Source: Lagopus muta (taxonomy: Eukaryota; Chordata; Aves; Galliformes; Phasianidae). Taken from it: a DNA stretch of 64,000 bases. Made by a program: the position numbers and the translations under genes. Where the stretch lies: NCBI RefSeq assembly GCF_023343835.1, contig NC_064439.1:38014508-38078507 (forward strand), read 5' to 3'. A model generated the notes under the pieces. That model was not told the DNA's origin, ran no database searches, and worked only from the letters and a program-made list of their open reading frames with translations. This document shows, one piece after another, positions 1 through 13,294 of this stretch. Numbering within the stretch: the stretch's first letter is position 1; each line of letters starts with the position of its first letter.

Positions 1-3000
1 TAAAGTTTCTTTCTCTGAAATAGATTACATTTCCCGATCTCCCTAAAATGATGGTGAAGACCTGGGCAATATGGTGCCTGTAGGGATGTGGGTTTGCACA
101 CAGTTGTGTACATGGTAGTACTTCAGATTACAATGGAATGTTCTAACTGCAGCAAAAGCAATTCCCAAATGTCTGTTCCAGAAAAGCAGCAAGGAACAGA
201 TCTTCACACTCTCACAACAAATTGCAATGGACTTGTCAATGAAATCAATGGAGATGCCCCTTTCTGTCCTGATAGGGTCATTGAATAGTCACAGCTATAC
301 AAATATGACCATGGTAAATCTGGTGTTTTGTTTTTCTTCAGCTATAATAGGTCCGGCAGTTTAATATCTTCCAGTTTAGCAGTAGCCAAGAACTCAGACT
401 CAGTTTAGGCAGAACTGCAGAGGGCATGGACAAATCCAGCTCTGAAGGAAATCAGTTTATGAATCTTTTCACACAAATATAGCCAATCTCTCTTAGTCCT
501 CTCTACACATAGACCTGCATTGTGCAAGAGTTAGAATAAGGCTTTTCATACAGCCGTCTAGTATTTTCTAGAGATTGTAGATTTAAAGGCTATAATAACA
601 CACAATCTGACTTTCTTTGTAAAGCTGCTCTCACACTGTTATCCCTAAATTAACCCCTGAATGACTAAAAAGTAATTAGGCGAAAGACTTCTATACTTTC
701 TATACACTATATCAAAGCAGCTCTTGATTTTTCTTTTGATAAAATATTGATTTAAAAGTATTTCACTGTGAAGTACTTTCTCCAGCCTCCTTTGTACTCT
801 TCCCAGGTAGGCAGCAAGAAGTGCAATACTACAGTGCAGGGATGCTTTGCTGTATTTGGAGGTAAAGTTGCTTCTTACCAACTTCCACCAATGAAAACTA
901 GCTGTTCATTAAGGCACAGCCTTCCACATATTTTCAACTACATCAGTTACATCACATCTTGATTCTAGACAGAAAAACTCCCCCTGCATACAACATTTTG
1001 ACATATGAACACATACACAAAAAAAAGCATGTTACGATATGATGGACACGAATGCATGGAATAGTAAGCCCATGCTAGAGTGGAGGCTTAAGGCTACTGC
1101 TGTATATGTGTGCTTCCTTATTGCATCACAATCTGAAAGATAGTTCCCACAGGACGCTGGAGTATGTGGCATGTTGATTCAAGTGCCCCATGACTGATTA
1201 CACAGCGGCCACAACATGGCAGACAACCCCCGATCTGGTGTAAAACCTGCCAAATCAAAACTACTTTCACCAGTTTTGTTTTTGGAATAGTTTTAACCTT
1301 GCAGAATGAGCGCATGGATCATGCTCTAGGAGCCCCCTGACTTTATTCACTGTCCTTAAGAATCAAAGTCTAATAAGGACAGATTCACTAACAGGATTTC
1401 TTTAACACAATTCTTTAAAATAAATAAACAAATAAATCAGTAAATACTTGCCAGAGAAAACATGTCAAAAGCATGTTTAGACATAACACAACCCATGGTA
1501 AACCAACTCTACCAACAGAAGACCACAGGGAGTAGGTTCACACCAATTCGGAATCCTTGGGGACTCCAAAGGTTTTCCTGTGGGTATTCTGTCTGTTAAT
1601 TTAAGCACCGTACTGACATGATACTTTATTTTCACTAGATGAATCATTTGGCACTATTTGCAAAGTAATTTTAGTTTCCCTTTCATGCTGCTCATGAAAC
1701 AAGGGGCATCATCTTTAGACTAGTCATTTAGGTTTGCCCTTTTTTTCCCCTCTCCTTTGTACTATTCTGAGATGCAGATGATGCCTTATGTCATCATGGA
1801 CACAATTCAGAATTTTTCTTGGTTATTATTCATATATCTGTTGTTGTAAGTTTAATTCTTTAATTTAATGGAGTTTAATTCTTCATTATTACCCCTAATT
1901 CTGCCTCAACACATGAAAGCTATGACCAGACCTTAACTATGCTGTTGGTGTTTCCAGATACCAATTACACTTAAGAAATTAAGGCTCTTGTATTTGCTCC
2001 AGTACAGTCAGCAACATGCCCACTTTGCAGTAGAGCTGCCCACTAACTCACTGGAATGCTAACAGTACTCCAACAGTACTCCAACACCTTCCCACTACTT
2101 TCCCAACTTGTCAACACCAGGCATGTTTTATGGCAGCTTGTTAGCAAAGACTCCCAGAGCAGACCAGGCTCCTGCAGGGACAGGAAGCATGATATGAGCC
2201 CCTGAGCATCAAGAAGGACCATTGCAAAGCCAAGGAGCAGTGAATTGCTTGCCTGGGTTTTTCAGTGTGACTGCTCATAAATGAGCAACACTGAGTCCAA
2301 CATCAGATTAAGGTCACAGCTGCCTGCATCTGGCTCCACTGTGAAGTTAAGTTTGGAGTAACAGGGAGGTTGTTCATATAAAAATGAAAAATATTCTGTT
2401 TATAAACATTATCTAAAACCTGGAAAAGGATTTTCAGTTCATATTACCAAGTAAACTACTTCTGTTTAGAGTGGACTTAAAGATTTATTGCCCAAAGATG
2501 AAGTTAAAAAGTTATTTATTTTCAGCCTGTGCTGAAACAGAAATACAGGCTGCATGAAAAGCAATCTTGAAATATTTCAGGTCTTCCTCAATTCTCTGTC
2601 TGAGAGAATACTTTTTCATGGAAATTTCATTATTTCCAGATTTCTCTTATTCTGTACAGTGGACTCAAACAGCAATAAGATGAGTCTGGTGGAGAACGAG
2701 GGTGATGGCAGAAGCTACACAAAGATATAACATTGTGATATCATAATGTTGTCTTTTAGTGGAGTGGCTACATACTGCTCAAAGCAATCCACATGTGCCC
2801 TCGGTGATACAGGGCCACTTCTGAATGCCTAGTTCAAAATGTCACAAAGTGAAAATGAAATTAAATGCTTTTGATAGCGGACAGATTCTACTTTAGCTAA
2901 AAGCATCATAAGGGAAAGAAAAGAGAGAGAGAAAAAAAAGGAATTAACTACACTAGACTACCCTGAAACCAAGAGAGCTCTACAGAACATAGCAGAGGTG

Positions 3001-4234
3001 TGAGACAGTGTGTAGCATACAGATTGATTCCCTTTCCTTTTCCCCTCATATTGGCAATGTCAGGTCAAATCCTCTTTCTTTCGTTGCTGTGTTTTTCCTG
3101 CCACCCTCTTTTTGTTAGCGATTAATGAATTTTAAAGCAGCTTCACACAATCAGCAACATGTTTATAACCCCCAACTTGTAATAGATAATTTCAGGATTC
3201 ATAGGAAAAAAATAATTGAAATATTCCATAATCTTTTCCTTTCCATGCTCCAAATCTTGAGTTCAATTTCTCCTGGCTGGGTTTTGACCAACAATCAAAG
3301 TGTAACAATGATTTAAACTGTTAAAAAGGAAATAATACCATCCATATGAAAGGCAAGACCATCACATTTAACACCACTGCTTGGTGGCAAATAATGACTC
3401 TGAAGAAAAAGAAATTGCACAATGAAAAAATAAATGGTATAGTGAAGTATTTACATAGTCTCATGTACCTGATTGAGGTTCCTTGTATATTCAGCAGATA
3501 CTTGTGCCTCCAGTGATGAGGATTTAGATGTTCATGGAGATGACTCCTTCCATCACTCTCAGGGTCCCTACTGCTACTAAGCTGTTTAGCATTTTGTCTT
3601 TCATTAACAGAGATCTACTTTCAGAAAATAATGTCTAGGATGAAGAGAATTTGGCTCAATTCTTGTTTTTTATACCAACTTCCCAAGTGATTTGACTTTG
3701 AATGTGACCTGTTAGTTCCAGAGGTTCATTAAAGGAGGATGTTCTTTCCTTTCCTGCACCTTGACAGGTGTCGTAAAAGGCCAAGCCACAGGTATCACTG
3801 TGATGAAGTTCATATTGATACCTAGGAAAAACTGCTCCAGAAAGTGCAAAAGCATGGAAGCACAATCCCTTGCGAAAAAAAATGGGTATATTTGCTGATC
3901 AGTTTGTAATTACTCTGCCTCTTGTGCTTACTCATCTTTTTCAGGATGAATCCGTGTCCATGGAAGTCCTCCTTTATCTGATACAACAGACTCTGCATTT
4001 AGGGCTTGAGAGAAATGACACCATCGGATGCCTGAAAGCAGATCTGTACATAGAACTGTACAAAAGCACATTTGTGCTTATCAAATCTCTATATACAACA
4101 TCAGGATGTCTCATGCAGGACATAACTGTGCTACATGTAAAGCATATGCACAGGTGATGAGAAGGAAAGCCCAGATGGGAAAAAATTTCAGTGCATATGA
4201 AATATTCCACCCTTTTGCACAGAACAGAGAATTG
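1..4234. other. Anonymous AT-rich DNA, no gene recognised
   Basis: No recognisable exon, repeat family or RNA gene was seen here. Open frames are all under 100 codons and lack familiar motifs. A small tandem duplication (two copies of the 11-mer aacagtactcc) lies near 2068-2089. The overlapping frames at 3.65-4.27 kb run on both strands over the same bases, as expected for chance frames. Confidence 0.6.
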
Positions 4235-4335
4235 AAGTACAAAGGTGCTAAGTGACTTGCCTAAATTCATGCAAGAAACCTCTGGGAGACTAAGAAAGTG
4301 AACCCAGATCTTCTGAGTTGGTCCTCATTGAGTGT
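4235..4335 (+). mobile_element. MIR-like ancient SINE relic (3' part)
   Basis: The stretch runs from an aagtgacttgcctaa block through gaacccagatcttctgagt to gtgttataaccacaac. This order and spacing match the 3' half of MIR/CORE-type SINEs, where a 'gacttgcccaaggtcac' block is followed by 'gaacccagatctcctgag' and a 'gctttaaccac' block. It is strongly diverged, as expected for an amniote-era element. No A-box or B-box head is visible, so only the tail portion survives. Assignment is by eye. An L2/L3-related tail would look similar. Confidence 0.5.
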
Positions 4336-4339
4336 TATA

Positions 4340-7219
4340 ACCACAACCCCCTCCTTCCTCCCCACCTTCTTGCTCAGTTTAGTTTCTCTTTTGATTCTTT
4401 TCAAATTTAGTCCTACCTTCTCTTTTACAAGAAATCATATTTTTTTAAAGAAGGGTAACTGATTGTACTCCCTCCCTCTACAAATTATACCTGCATGATT
4501 ACCAACTTCTTCATTAACTTCTATACTAGAGAAGATACAACTTAAATTCCTTTGCTCTGCTCTGCATTTCCCTGCTCTGCTTGCTTTGTAATCAGTTTAT
4601 AAATGAAAGTGATATTCGGATTGTTCCTGGAACAGCTTTTCTTCCCAGTTAAATCTGAGAAACCCATGTGTTTCATGGCAATTCCCCATAAGACTCACAT
4701 GTTTCATGGCAGTTCTCCCTGGGAAGTACAATTCCTTAAAGGCCACCTACCCTGTGGAGAACTGGCATGTACTCTCTTCCTAACCTCATGTTGTTTTCAT
4801 TTCAGGACTCACAGCAAATAGGTATTTTTTTAGTGCACTGCAGTGTGTACACAATCAAAGTATAAAGAATATTAGATTCTTTCCACAGCATGTAGGGACC
4901 TGACTGTAACTCTTAGTCACACTGGTGAACACTGAGTCACCCAAGGACCCCCTTCTACTCAAACAAGGCATTACTCACGCAGATGCTCCCAAAGATAATT
5001 GAGGACTGGAAATTTGTACCTTCATTATTAATGTCTAGGAGTTATTCTAAGGAAGGCGTTCCTGCACGTTGGATCAGTACTAGAAAAAAACGAATGTATA
5101 AACACAAATAAGCAACTCTTATTTCAAAATGCTTGCTCTTTTTAACTTAATTCTATTTCAAATTCCTGGGAGTTAAGAGAAACACTGAACTCATATAAAA
5201 TAAGAAAAATCTTCTTGGGCTATTCCTCAAAAACTGTTCTTATAGGTGAACTATATGACGGGTGGTCAGCCTGTAAATGGGGGTTAAACTTGAAGGAATA
5301 TTTTCAATTAAAAAAAAAAAAAAGAGCTCACTTCAGCTGAGCTCATTTCTGCAGTGGAGCTACCACGTGACTGTTCAGAGAAAAGCCATATCAGTGTCAC
5401 ACAACAGTCCATACGCTACAAGACTTTACAGCCATGCTTGTGGATGCACATGTGGTTGCCTGATTAAACTCAAGCATATAGTCCGTCAGTGTAAGCTGGA
5501 AAAAAGGACCACTACAACAGCTTGCCTATTAACAGCTTTTTTTTGTTGCTTTGGCTGCCATTCTCCTCCCCATGGGAAGAGGAAGATGGGATAACCCAGT
5601 CAAGAAGCAACCTTCCACTGCAAGAAACCAGCTACACGCAACATCATTTGCATTCAAAGCTTGTTTTTTGTTCACTGTCAGAGGGATTAACAGTTCCCAT
5701 ACTGACCCTTGTGTATATGTTTCATTCCTCCTCCTTCCACTTCTCCCCACTAAAATTGTTCTTAGTAACTGACACTATTTGGTTTCTTTGTTAGTAGAGT
5801 CAATAGACAAGCTAGCAATTAGACTGAATAGAATTACTTTCTGTTTAAGCTAGATAAAGTAGCCAGAGCTAACAACAGGTGTCTGCAGCGTCTGTAGATG
5901 GGGGGAAAGCTTGTGCTAGAGTGCAGCTCCAAGAAACTGTGCCAGTACCTATTGTTCCAAACACACAGCACGTGCAGGAACTGGTGTGGTCACATTAGCA
6001 TTTGTTGAATGTAACTAACTTCAGCAGAAGCAAGACAAGGCTGTTCACTCTGTCACCTCTGGTTTATACCAAAAAGTAAGACCACACCTATCAGCTCATG
6101 CCTGAACGTGTTGGGCCCAGGTTCCCCTGTCCAGCAGTGGTTACCTAAGGCATCTATAAACACCACAAATTAGCAGTCTTTTCTTCAGCATTTTGCAGTG
6201 CAGGGGCTCTTTGAGCTGGAGGAGAAGTTTTGGATTTTACTAAAGTGCTATTTGCAGGTAGACATAATGCACTACATGGGTTTGAATGCAAACTAAGCTA
6301 TTTGAGGAGGCAAGCAGAGAGAGGGTCAAGTTATTGTGGTAAAAAGCCCAGCATTATCACATACAGTTTCTCTCAGACAGCATCCAGATGTCAGCTTAGA
6401 TGTGCCATTTTGTAGAAATGCGGATGGATTGGCTGACCAGAAAGAGTAGTTATGGGATGGGCAAAAAAAAAAAAAAGAAAAAAAAAAAAAGAAAAAAGTG
6501 GGGCTGGGAGAGATCTTATCTGTCCACCTGCCTTTTTAAAGGCAACTAATGAATTTCAGTCTCCTAAATTGTCTACCTAGGCATTTGTAACACACTGACA
6601 TCAATGGTATTTGATTGCAAGTCAAGGAGTTCACAGTGCAGGTGTTACAGGCCCGGCATTCTCCTTGCTCAACACATCTCTCTTCCCCTCTCCACCTCAG
6701 ATCCTAAAGCTGCTGGGCTCGGTTTGGCACTCAGCGGGAGCTGCCTCAGGTTGGTCACTGGGACAGCAAGAGCTGGGGTTCAGCTCCCCATACTCACACT
6801 GTTTGCTCAGAGCAGTATGATTCTTTTCTCCCTAACACTTCAGTGACACTTGCATAGCTTGCCGTGCCAATAAAGACTCATTTAAACTGAGCAGAAATCA
6901 CACTAATAAGACACAGAGGAAAAAGTTAATATGAGCTACAGCAAAGAAAGTTTTGAAGGAGAGAGAGGGAGAAAATTGCTTGTCAAAATTGTACTTTGCA
7001 CCTAATTGTATGAAAATGTCAACTCCTATCTTGGGTGTACAGCTGTGATGGATCAAGTGGGTAATGAATGAACATGGGATAAACAAAATGAGATTTATGG
7101 AATAGAAATGGGGGGGAAAAATGGCAAGAATAACCTCATTGCATTGACAGAGCATTTGACTAAGGCAGTTGCAGGCCAGCTTTAAGCAACCCCTGTGATT
7201 CCAAAATTCAGATACATTT
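4340..7219. other. Anonymous DNA with an A-rich tract, no gene recognised
   Basis: No exon or repeat family was recognised. A 7-bp inverted repeat (gagctca/tgagctc) sits at about 5325-5345. Three overlapping plus-strand frames near 5.28-5.79 kb and a minus-strand frame over the same bases look like chance frames around a T-rich stretch. Confidence 0.55.
6463..6497. repeat. A-rich low-complexity tract
   Basis: Runs of A (14, 13 and 6) are interrupted by single G residues. No SINE or LINE body is recognisable upstream, so it is treated as a simple tract and not as a retroposon tail. Confidence 0.9.
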
Positions 7220-7860
7220 GATGCTCGTTCCTCCACGAGAACATGCCGAGGCATGTAGTTTTACTAATTAAATACGTTAGGTGCAGGTTTCTGATATGAT
7301 AATCAACGGCAGAAGGGCAGCTTTAGCATTTAAAGCATCTTAACGAGGTGTTAGAACTCTGCCCCTTTGAGGTGGATGGGGAAAGTTTGTACACGCAGCT
7401 CTGCCCCAGCCCGCCTGGCTGAACAGCAGCGATCACCCTGACGGCCAGGAGTCATCGCGAGCTGAACTGCTGGGCTGTTTCTTACCTCGCTCCCTCTTCG
7501 TTTCCAACTGCTAGGAAATGTGAGGTCAACGAGAAAAAATAGTCCAACGCCAGATATACTGGGAGAGGGAAAAATACGCCTTACATCATCAATGTACGCA
7601 CCTCCCGTTTTGCTTCCAAGTTATTTGAAGCTTCAGCCTATTTAGGCACGGAGGGAGTAAATGGATAGTGTGTTTTAACAGCTCTCCATTACCGTTTCTT
7701 TTGTACGGAACAAAACGCTTTCTTTTTCAAACGGTGGTCTATCAGGCGCTCAGGTGTGATTAATCAGCCCCTATTTGCACAGCGCTTTGAAGACGGACAG
7801 GGCTGTAGAAAAGCAACGGGTTATTATTGCGAATGTAAAACTCCACGAATTCCACTTCCT
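7220..7860. promoter_or_regulatory. CpG-dense patch, candidate regulatory element
   Basis: By hand count 27 CpG dinucleotides fall in 7261-7860, against about one in the roughly 360 bases before 7200. The density drops sharply again after 7860. The patch includes a T-box-like half site (aggtgtga, 7752-7759) overlapping a homeodomain-type attaatc (7759-7765). There is no convincing long open frame and no transcript evidence. Retained CpG in an otherwise CpG-depleted region suggests low germline methylation, as at enhancers or promoters. It could instead be a local compositional accident or the start of an unannotated noncoding transcript. The regulatory role is inference. Confidence 0.3.
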
Positions 7861-10800
7861 CACTAAGCCAGTCCTGCAAACAACTGTCACCAAACAAACA
7901 ATTGGAGACATAAGTACATCACTTCATTCCCCTCAGAGAAATATTAACTTCAAAGCCAAGTTAGGACCATTTAAATGCAAGCAACTCTAAAAGCAACAGG
8001 AGGCTGAGCAGGAAGCCAGGGTACGGTCGGGGACTGCGGTACAAGTGTCAGCCAAGAACTATGCATAAGTTTTTTCCACCAGCAGCACTAAAAAGAGACT
8101 TATCCTCTTGTGCAGCTCCACAGTGGTGCACACAAGCAAAGTTTCAGAGAGACAGAAATTCCACGTTTTACCAAGAGATCCTAGTCTGATGGGCAAACAC
8201 TCAGCCCTGCTTCAGGTAAAGCTTCTCTGGGCATTCTCCTGCACCACCTTTCGCTGCAGCCAAAGGCCAACATCTCCACCCAAAGAATTTTAACTGTTCA
8301 GTGGATCTGGGGCCCCACCTGTGGTCTACAGAGTAAATGAATAAATTCATTTCCAATCTACGTAAACCCAACTTTACATCTTCTTTTAATTGCACAGTCA
8401 GTTCAGTTGTCATATTAGTGTATTAACTGTGCAATTTGCCATCAATCAGAACACGGAGGGCAATTTTGGCATATGTTTAGTCCTCCCCTCATCTGCTCCA
8501 ATCTTATACATAAACTGTGGTTAGCATTAGTCAAAAATATCTACAGGTGCTCTTTGACTCCGCTAGCAATTAACTGTCGGAATGTTGAGAATAATAAGGG
8601 CACCTCTCAGTAAAATTGTTCTTTTTTTAGTTGCTTTTGTTGTTGTTTTTTCTTTGTTTTTAATGAATTAACCGAGTTAAAGAAATCAGCTGAGTACCAA
8701 AAAGTACTTAAGTGCTGTTCTCAGAAAGGAAGAAAGGAGCTCATACTGATTTATTCACATGACTGAAGCCTTCAGTAAAAGTCCTCTGCTTGTTCTGTGC
8801 AAGCAAAAGAACTGTTGACTCACGGGCCTACCTGTGTTCTTTACAAATTGCTCCTGAGGATGCTCTGTTGAACTCTTTGGTCCTTATCTTCTGTGTAGTA
8901 TTACGAAACCAGGTCTGACTGAAGTCATCAAGGCTGCGCTTAACCCTTTGTCAGATATGGAAAGCACTGTGATCTATGTTCAGTATGAAGCATCTATTTC
9001 TCTGGCATCTCAGCCTAATTTTAGATTTCTCTTTACAGTCTCATACTTTGGTGAAAATACTAATAACCAGAACTGCACAATTACTTGTGTCAGTCTGGTA
9101 CAAATGTAATCATCTTGACTTGCAGGAAAGATTAGGGGAGATGAGGTGTTTTGTAAAGCATATGCGTTTAATATGAAAAGTGGAAAGAAATGGAAAGAAG
9201 AATAAACAGATGCAGTGTAAACAGTGGACAGTGCTTTGCACTTGCTGATGACAATTAGCTATATCTTTGATTGAGGTGAGAAGGCATTTGAAGAGCTTTT
9301 TCCTCCTCTGGTTTTCCTCCCTGCTAAGGAATGTCGATTTGCCTTGCTGCAGACACATCCTTGCCACAGGAATAGAGGCTGACATGCAAGAATGCCAGTT
9401 AGAAAGTGACTGATTAAATTGGCTTTCCCACAGGAAAACTCCCCAGTGAGAACTAACCAAGGCAGCCAGGTGAATGTTTCCTGTATGACCTGTCCGGAAC
9501 TGACTGGAAGCAGAGGGGAATGGGGTGCTGCTCTCTACTGTGTTCTTGTTTCCTGGGGAAGAGGCCCCTGTGCCAGCTCTGTGCTGCAGCCTGCAGTGCT
9601 GTCAGTCAGCACTGGGGCTCTGAATGTTGAAGGGGTTCGCTATAGCAAGTGTGCCAGGAGAAGCACACAACTAAGGGTGTGCTGCATCTCAACTGTGAGA
9701 TTTGGCAGGCCCTTGCAAGGACAACATCCACCTCTCTGCACCTCCACCTGTCTGTTCCCCCTATGTGAATTTACAGAGCTGTAAGGCAAAGAAAAATCTA
9801 TCAATCACAAAAGAAATCTATCAGTCAGTGATCTAAATACTTGAGGCAACCCTAGAAGACTCCAGAAGCAAAGACTTGAGAAAATCTAAACAAAAGAAAG
9901 GAAAACAATTTCCTTCAATTTTACAGATGACTTTTCTCCTTTTTTGGATAAATTGGAAGAGAGTGGAAGAAAGATGAAGGACATTTTGCATGTTTGTTTT
10001 ATACGAGACAAAACATCTCCTCCTTTTTTCTCCCAGTTATTGTGGTTATTGCAGCAGTTAGCTCATTACACTGACACCAGAGACAACATTTTTGGTCTAC
10101 TGATTTATTGTTTCCATCTTTTCTTATTTACAGACTGTTGCTTCAGAAAGGTTGAGCTGAGAACGTAGCTGTGGTTCTTCGTACAGCACGTCTTGCTGGG
10201 AAAGTGTGAGACACGAGGTGTTCTCAGCTACCAGGCCCAAAGCCTGATTTGGGTTTCCTGCTCTACCTGCTCCCATTCCTACTCAAACATTCAGCTACAG
10301 GTTGAGGATGTTAAGTCAAGAGGAATATGTTTTTCTGATGAAAACTCATATTTTCACGCCTCTTTGGAAGCCAGTGCTGATGCTGTCAGAGGAGGCAGGA
10401 GCAGTGAGAAACTTCCAGGCTGACAGAAAGCCCAAAACTGAGGTGCCAACTACCCAGCTACCACTGAAAGGATCTGCTGAGGGTTGATGGTGAAGAAGAG
10501 GGAGAACGTGGGAGTTTGTTCAGTTTTGAGAAAGGTAGGCTTCCATTACCCTGGAAATCGTGACTCAGATGTTTTCGTGACCACAGCTTGCATTACTCCC
10601 AGGAAACTCTCAGATGCTGAACTCACAGTTTAGTTACATCAGTGACTCAGAAGTGTGAAGATTCATATTTTAGCACTTGGCAATCAGAGGCAGCATTAAG
10701 CCATTTAAAACTGAATGCTGATGAAAATGAAGAACTTACAAGTGTTTCTGACCATGGACATGCATTAAGATCACAATTTGAGACAAATTGTTTAATTGTT

Positions 10801-13185
10801 CTCCGTCATTTATTTTGGGTAACATTTCATGGATAAAATAAGCCTACTGCTCTAAGAAAGACCTTTATTTAATACTGCCAGGAAAATATAAATTTATTTT
10901 TGCTTTGCCTTATGTGTTACTGTATAAAAGAGAAATCATCTCCATGAACAATCTTGTACCCTAGACAGCCTTTCTTGACAGGAAGATCCCTAAATGATGC
11001 CAAAGATGACGTTTTCTATCTCTTTTAGAATACCTTTTGAAAAGATAGTCTTCTATATATCACAGCATGAACTAATTCTGCCCCAACTGCCTATCAAGAA
11101 TGAAAACATAAAAATTATTTGTATTAATTTCCAAATGCTGTAATTATATTGTAACTGCAAACCATTATTTGCTGATTTCAACTATTTTTTAAAATATCAG
11201 TTTTTCAAGTCTTGTGGTTAAGTGGAGATTTTTTTCCCCATTTGCTCTTTGTAACGAAATAACTTTTCTTGTTTTTTTAAAGATAGCTTGGAATCATGAA
11301 TGTGAAAAAGTTAAAAAAAGAAACATTCCTGCTAGGTTTGTAAATATGTTTGTGTTTATGCGCTGGGGAGAAATGTCTGCCTATACATGAATGTTATGGC
11401 TTAAGGTCAACATCCTTTGTCAACTATTCTTGAGTCACTGGCTGAAAACATGAATGCCAATTACAAATTAGTTTCTTCAGTGGCTCATTAGCGGGAACTA
11501 ATTTAAAACAATAATTTATGCAGAACTGTCTATTTACCTGGTACTTTGCAATGGATAAAGCATGATCCTATAAAGCTCATCCTTTTGCCTTGAGGTGTTA
11601 AGATCTAACGCATCTTATTAACTGGGAGAAGGTAGCACAAAGTGGCATATGGCCTTTTAGCTGGGGTGATTTATGGTGACACACTCCAAATGAGCAAAGA
11701 GAGCTTCCAGTTTCTCTGTGACTACTGTAGCTTTTCTGAACTGTACATAGGTATCTGAACGGAATAAAGCAGTCTCTAATTTACAAATGACAGTTGTGAG
11801 ATGAATTCCAAATAGATGGTGACATTAAATGAGAACAGCGGATCTGCAGTTGTTCCACTGCTTGTGCTAGAGTGAGAGATGGAAAAAACCCCATAGAGAT
11901 GCCTTTCTTCAAAATGGGAGAATTTCCATTATCCCCTCCTACTGCTGCAGGTCCCCAAAGAGACTAAAATCTCTGTGCAAGCAGAATTCTAGGTAAGATT
12001 GGGTAAAATCCTGGGGATGGCCAAGAGAGGTACTCCATTATGGTGTTTTCTGAGAATGCAAGTTGCAAGTCCCTGAGTCAAGAACATCAGAGCAGAGTTT
12101 GCAATGACAGGCTTTCCCCAACACCCCGCAGTTTCGCATGACACTGCTGGCAGCACCCACCTCCAACCCCACTCCTAAATGACGTGTCGTCATATCATGC
12201 TGCAGTTCACCATCATACATACCTTGTCACTGTTTACAGAACGGCGCTGCAAAGTAGATCAGTAAAACTGTTCCACCTAACAATAAACGTGTTTGCATTG
12301 CTTTTCACCTGGATCCCACATGACTGTAGAGGAATAACTGAAATACAAAGACAGGAACAGCCTCCAGCAACCAAAAGAAGTTACAATTTTAAAGCTGGTT
12401 GTGCCACCAAAAATAGCATCTTGTGAAGCCACAGAGAGGATCCATGTGAAATTTCTGTACTTGCACCTTTACCAATTTTCCTAACATAGGAAAGTCTTTG
12501 ATGTCGGCTCTGTTATTGGTAATAATGAGTGCTCTGTGCCAAACTTGCAAGTGTCTTGGCAGAAATGCATGCCTAAGAAGAAAAGTTCTTAATTTGATTT
12601 TTCAAGCAGGGTAGAGACTGGTTTGCAGTCTCTTACATCAAGAGCCCAAACATCTTCTGTCAGAAAAGATATCCTCACTTATGCCCCGTAGCTACAGCTG
12701 ACAGGATCAGAAATGCTGTTTTTTAATTAAAAATGCTACCTCTAAATACAGTTTGCAGTGTATATTCTTGGTGAGAAGCACTTCTCACCTTGTGAACTTT
12801 CAGATGCTGTACTGCTGATCAAAAGATTTCAGGCTTTCTCTGATGCCGTGTTTATGTGGGCTAAGGAAAAGTGCTCTGGTTTCCACAGAAAGGTTTTGCT
12901 GGTGCGGCTTTGCTGGCTTGGAGTTGAAAAACCCATGGTGGCGTGAGGCTTGAAAATGAAAGAACAAAACTCCTAACCTTTTGCAATCATAGCTTATTCA
13001 TTTTGATGTGGGAAGCTATGCCCATAGAGGAACTACCTTAGAAGCATTATCGACACATTATCTATCTTCTGTATTTGAAAACTGTCAGTCACATTCTGCA
13101 TTGCCTACATCTAGTGTGCCCATAGGAGAAACCTAGTAGCAGATTAATTCACAGAGTCACAACACATGATTTCACGACGAGTCTG
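7861..13185. other. Anonymous DNA, no gene recognised
   Basis: No recognisable exon, SINE or LINE was found. A 121-codon plus-strand frame at 9419-9784 has no familiar motif. A stretch around 11.40-11.72 kb has several homeodomain-like cores (caattacaaattag, ggaactaattta) and looks like possible conserved noncoding sequence. That cannot be judged from one genome. Confidence 0.5.
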
Positions 13186-13294
13186 CATGGGACTTTGAGC
13201 AACCTGGCCTACAGGGAGGTGTCCCTGTCTATAGCAGGTGGTTGGAATGAGATGATCTTAACGGTCCCTTCCAACCCAAACCATTCTATGAGTC
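13186..13294 (+). mobile_element. CR1 LINE, terminal 3' fragment (sense)
   Basis: About 109 bases match the extreme 3' end of avian CR1: ctttgagcaacctgg, gaggtgtccctg, ggttggaatgagatgatctt and ccaacccaaaccattctatg occur in the expected order. The copy ends in a single attctatg unit, the CR1 3' terminal repeat. It is severely 5' truncated, which is usual for CR1, and has no coding capacity. A second CR1 begins immediately at its 3' end. Confidence 0.85.

Noticed and set aside
1118..1315. Minus-strand 65-codon frame with clustered cysteines
   Set aside because: No splice acceptor or donor in suitable positions and no recognised family.
6898..7254. 118-codon minus-strand frame
   Set aside because: Composition is that of random AT-rich sequence and no family was recognised.
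9419..9784. 121-codon plus-strand frame with several cysteines
   Set aside because: No motif or splice-site support. The higher GC locally makes stops rarer.
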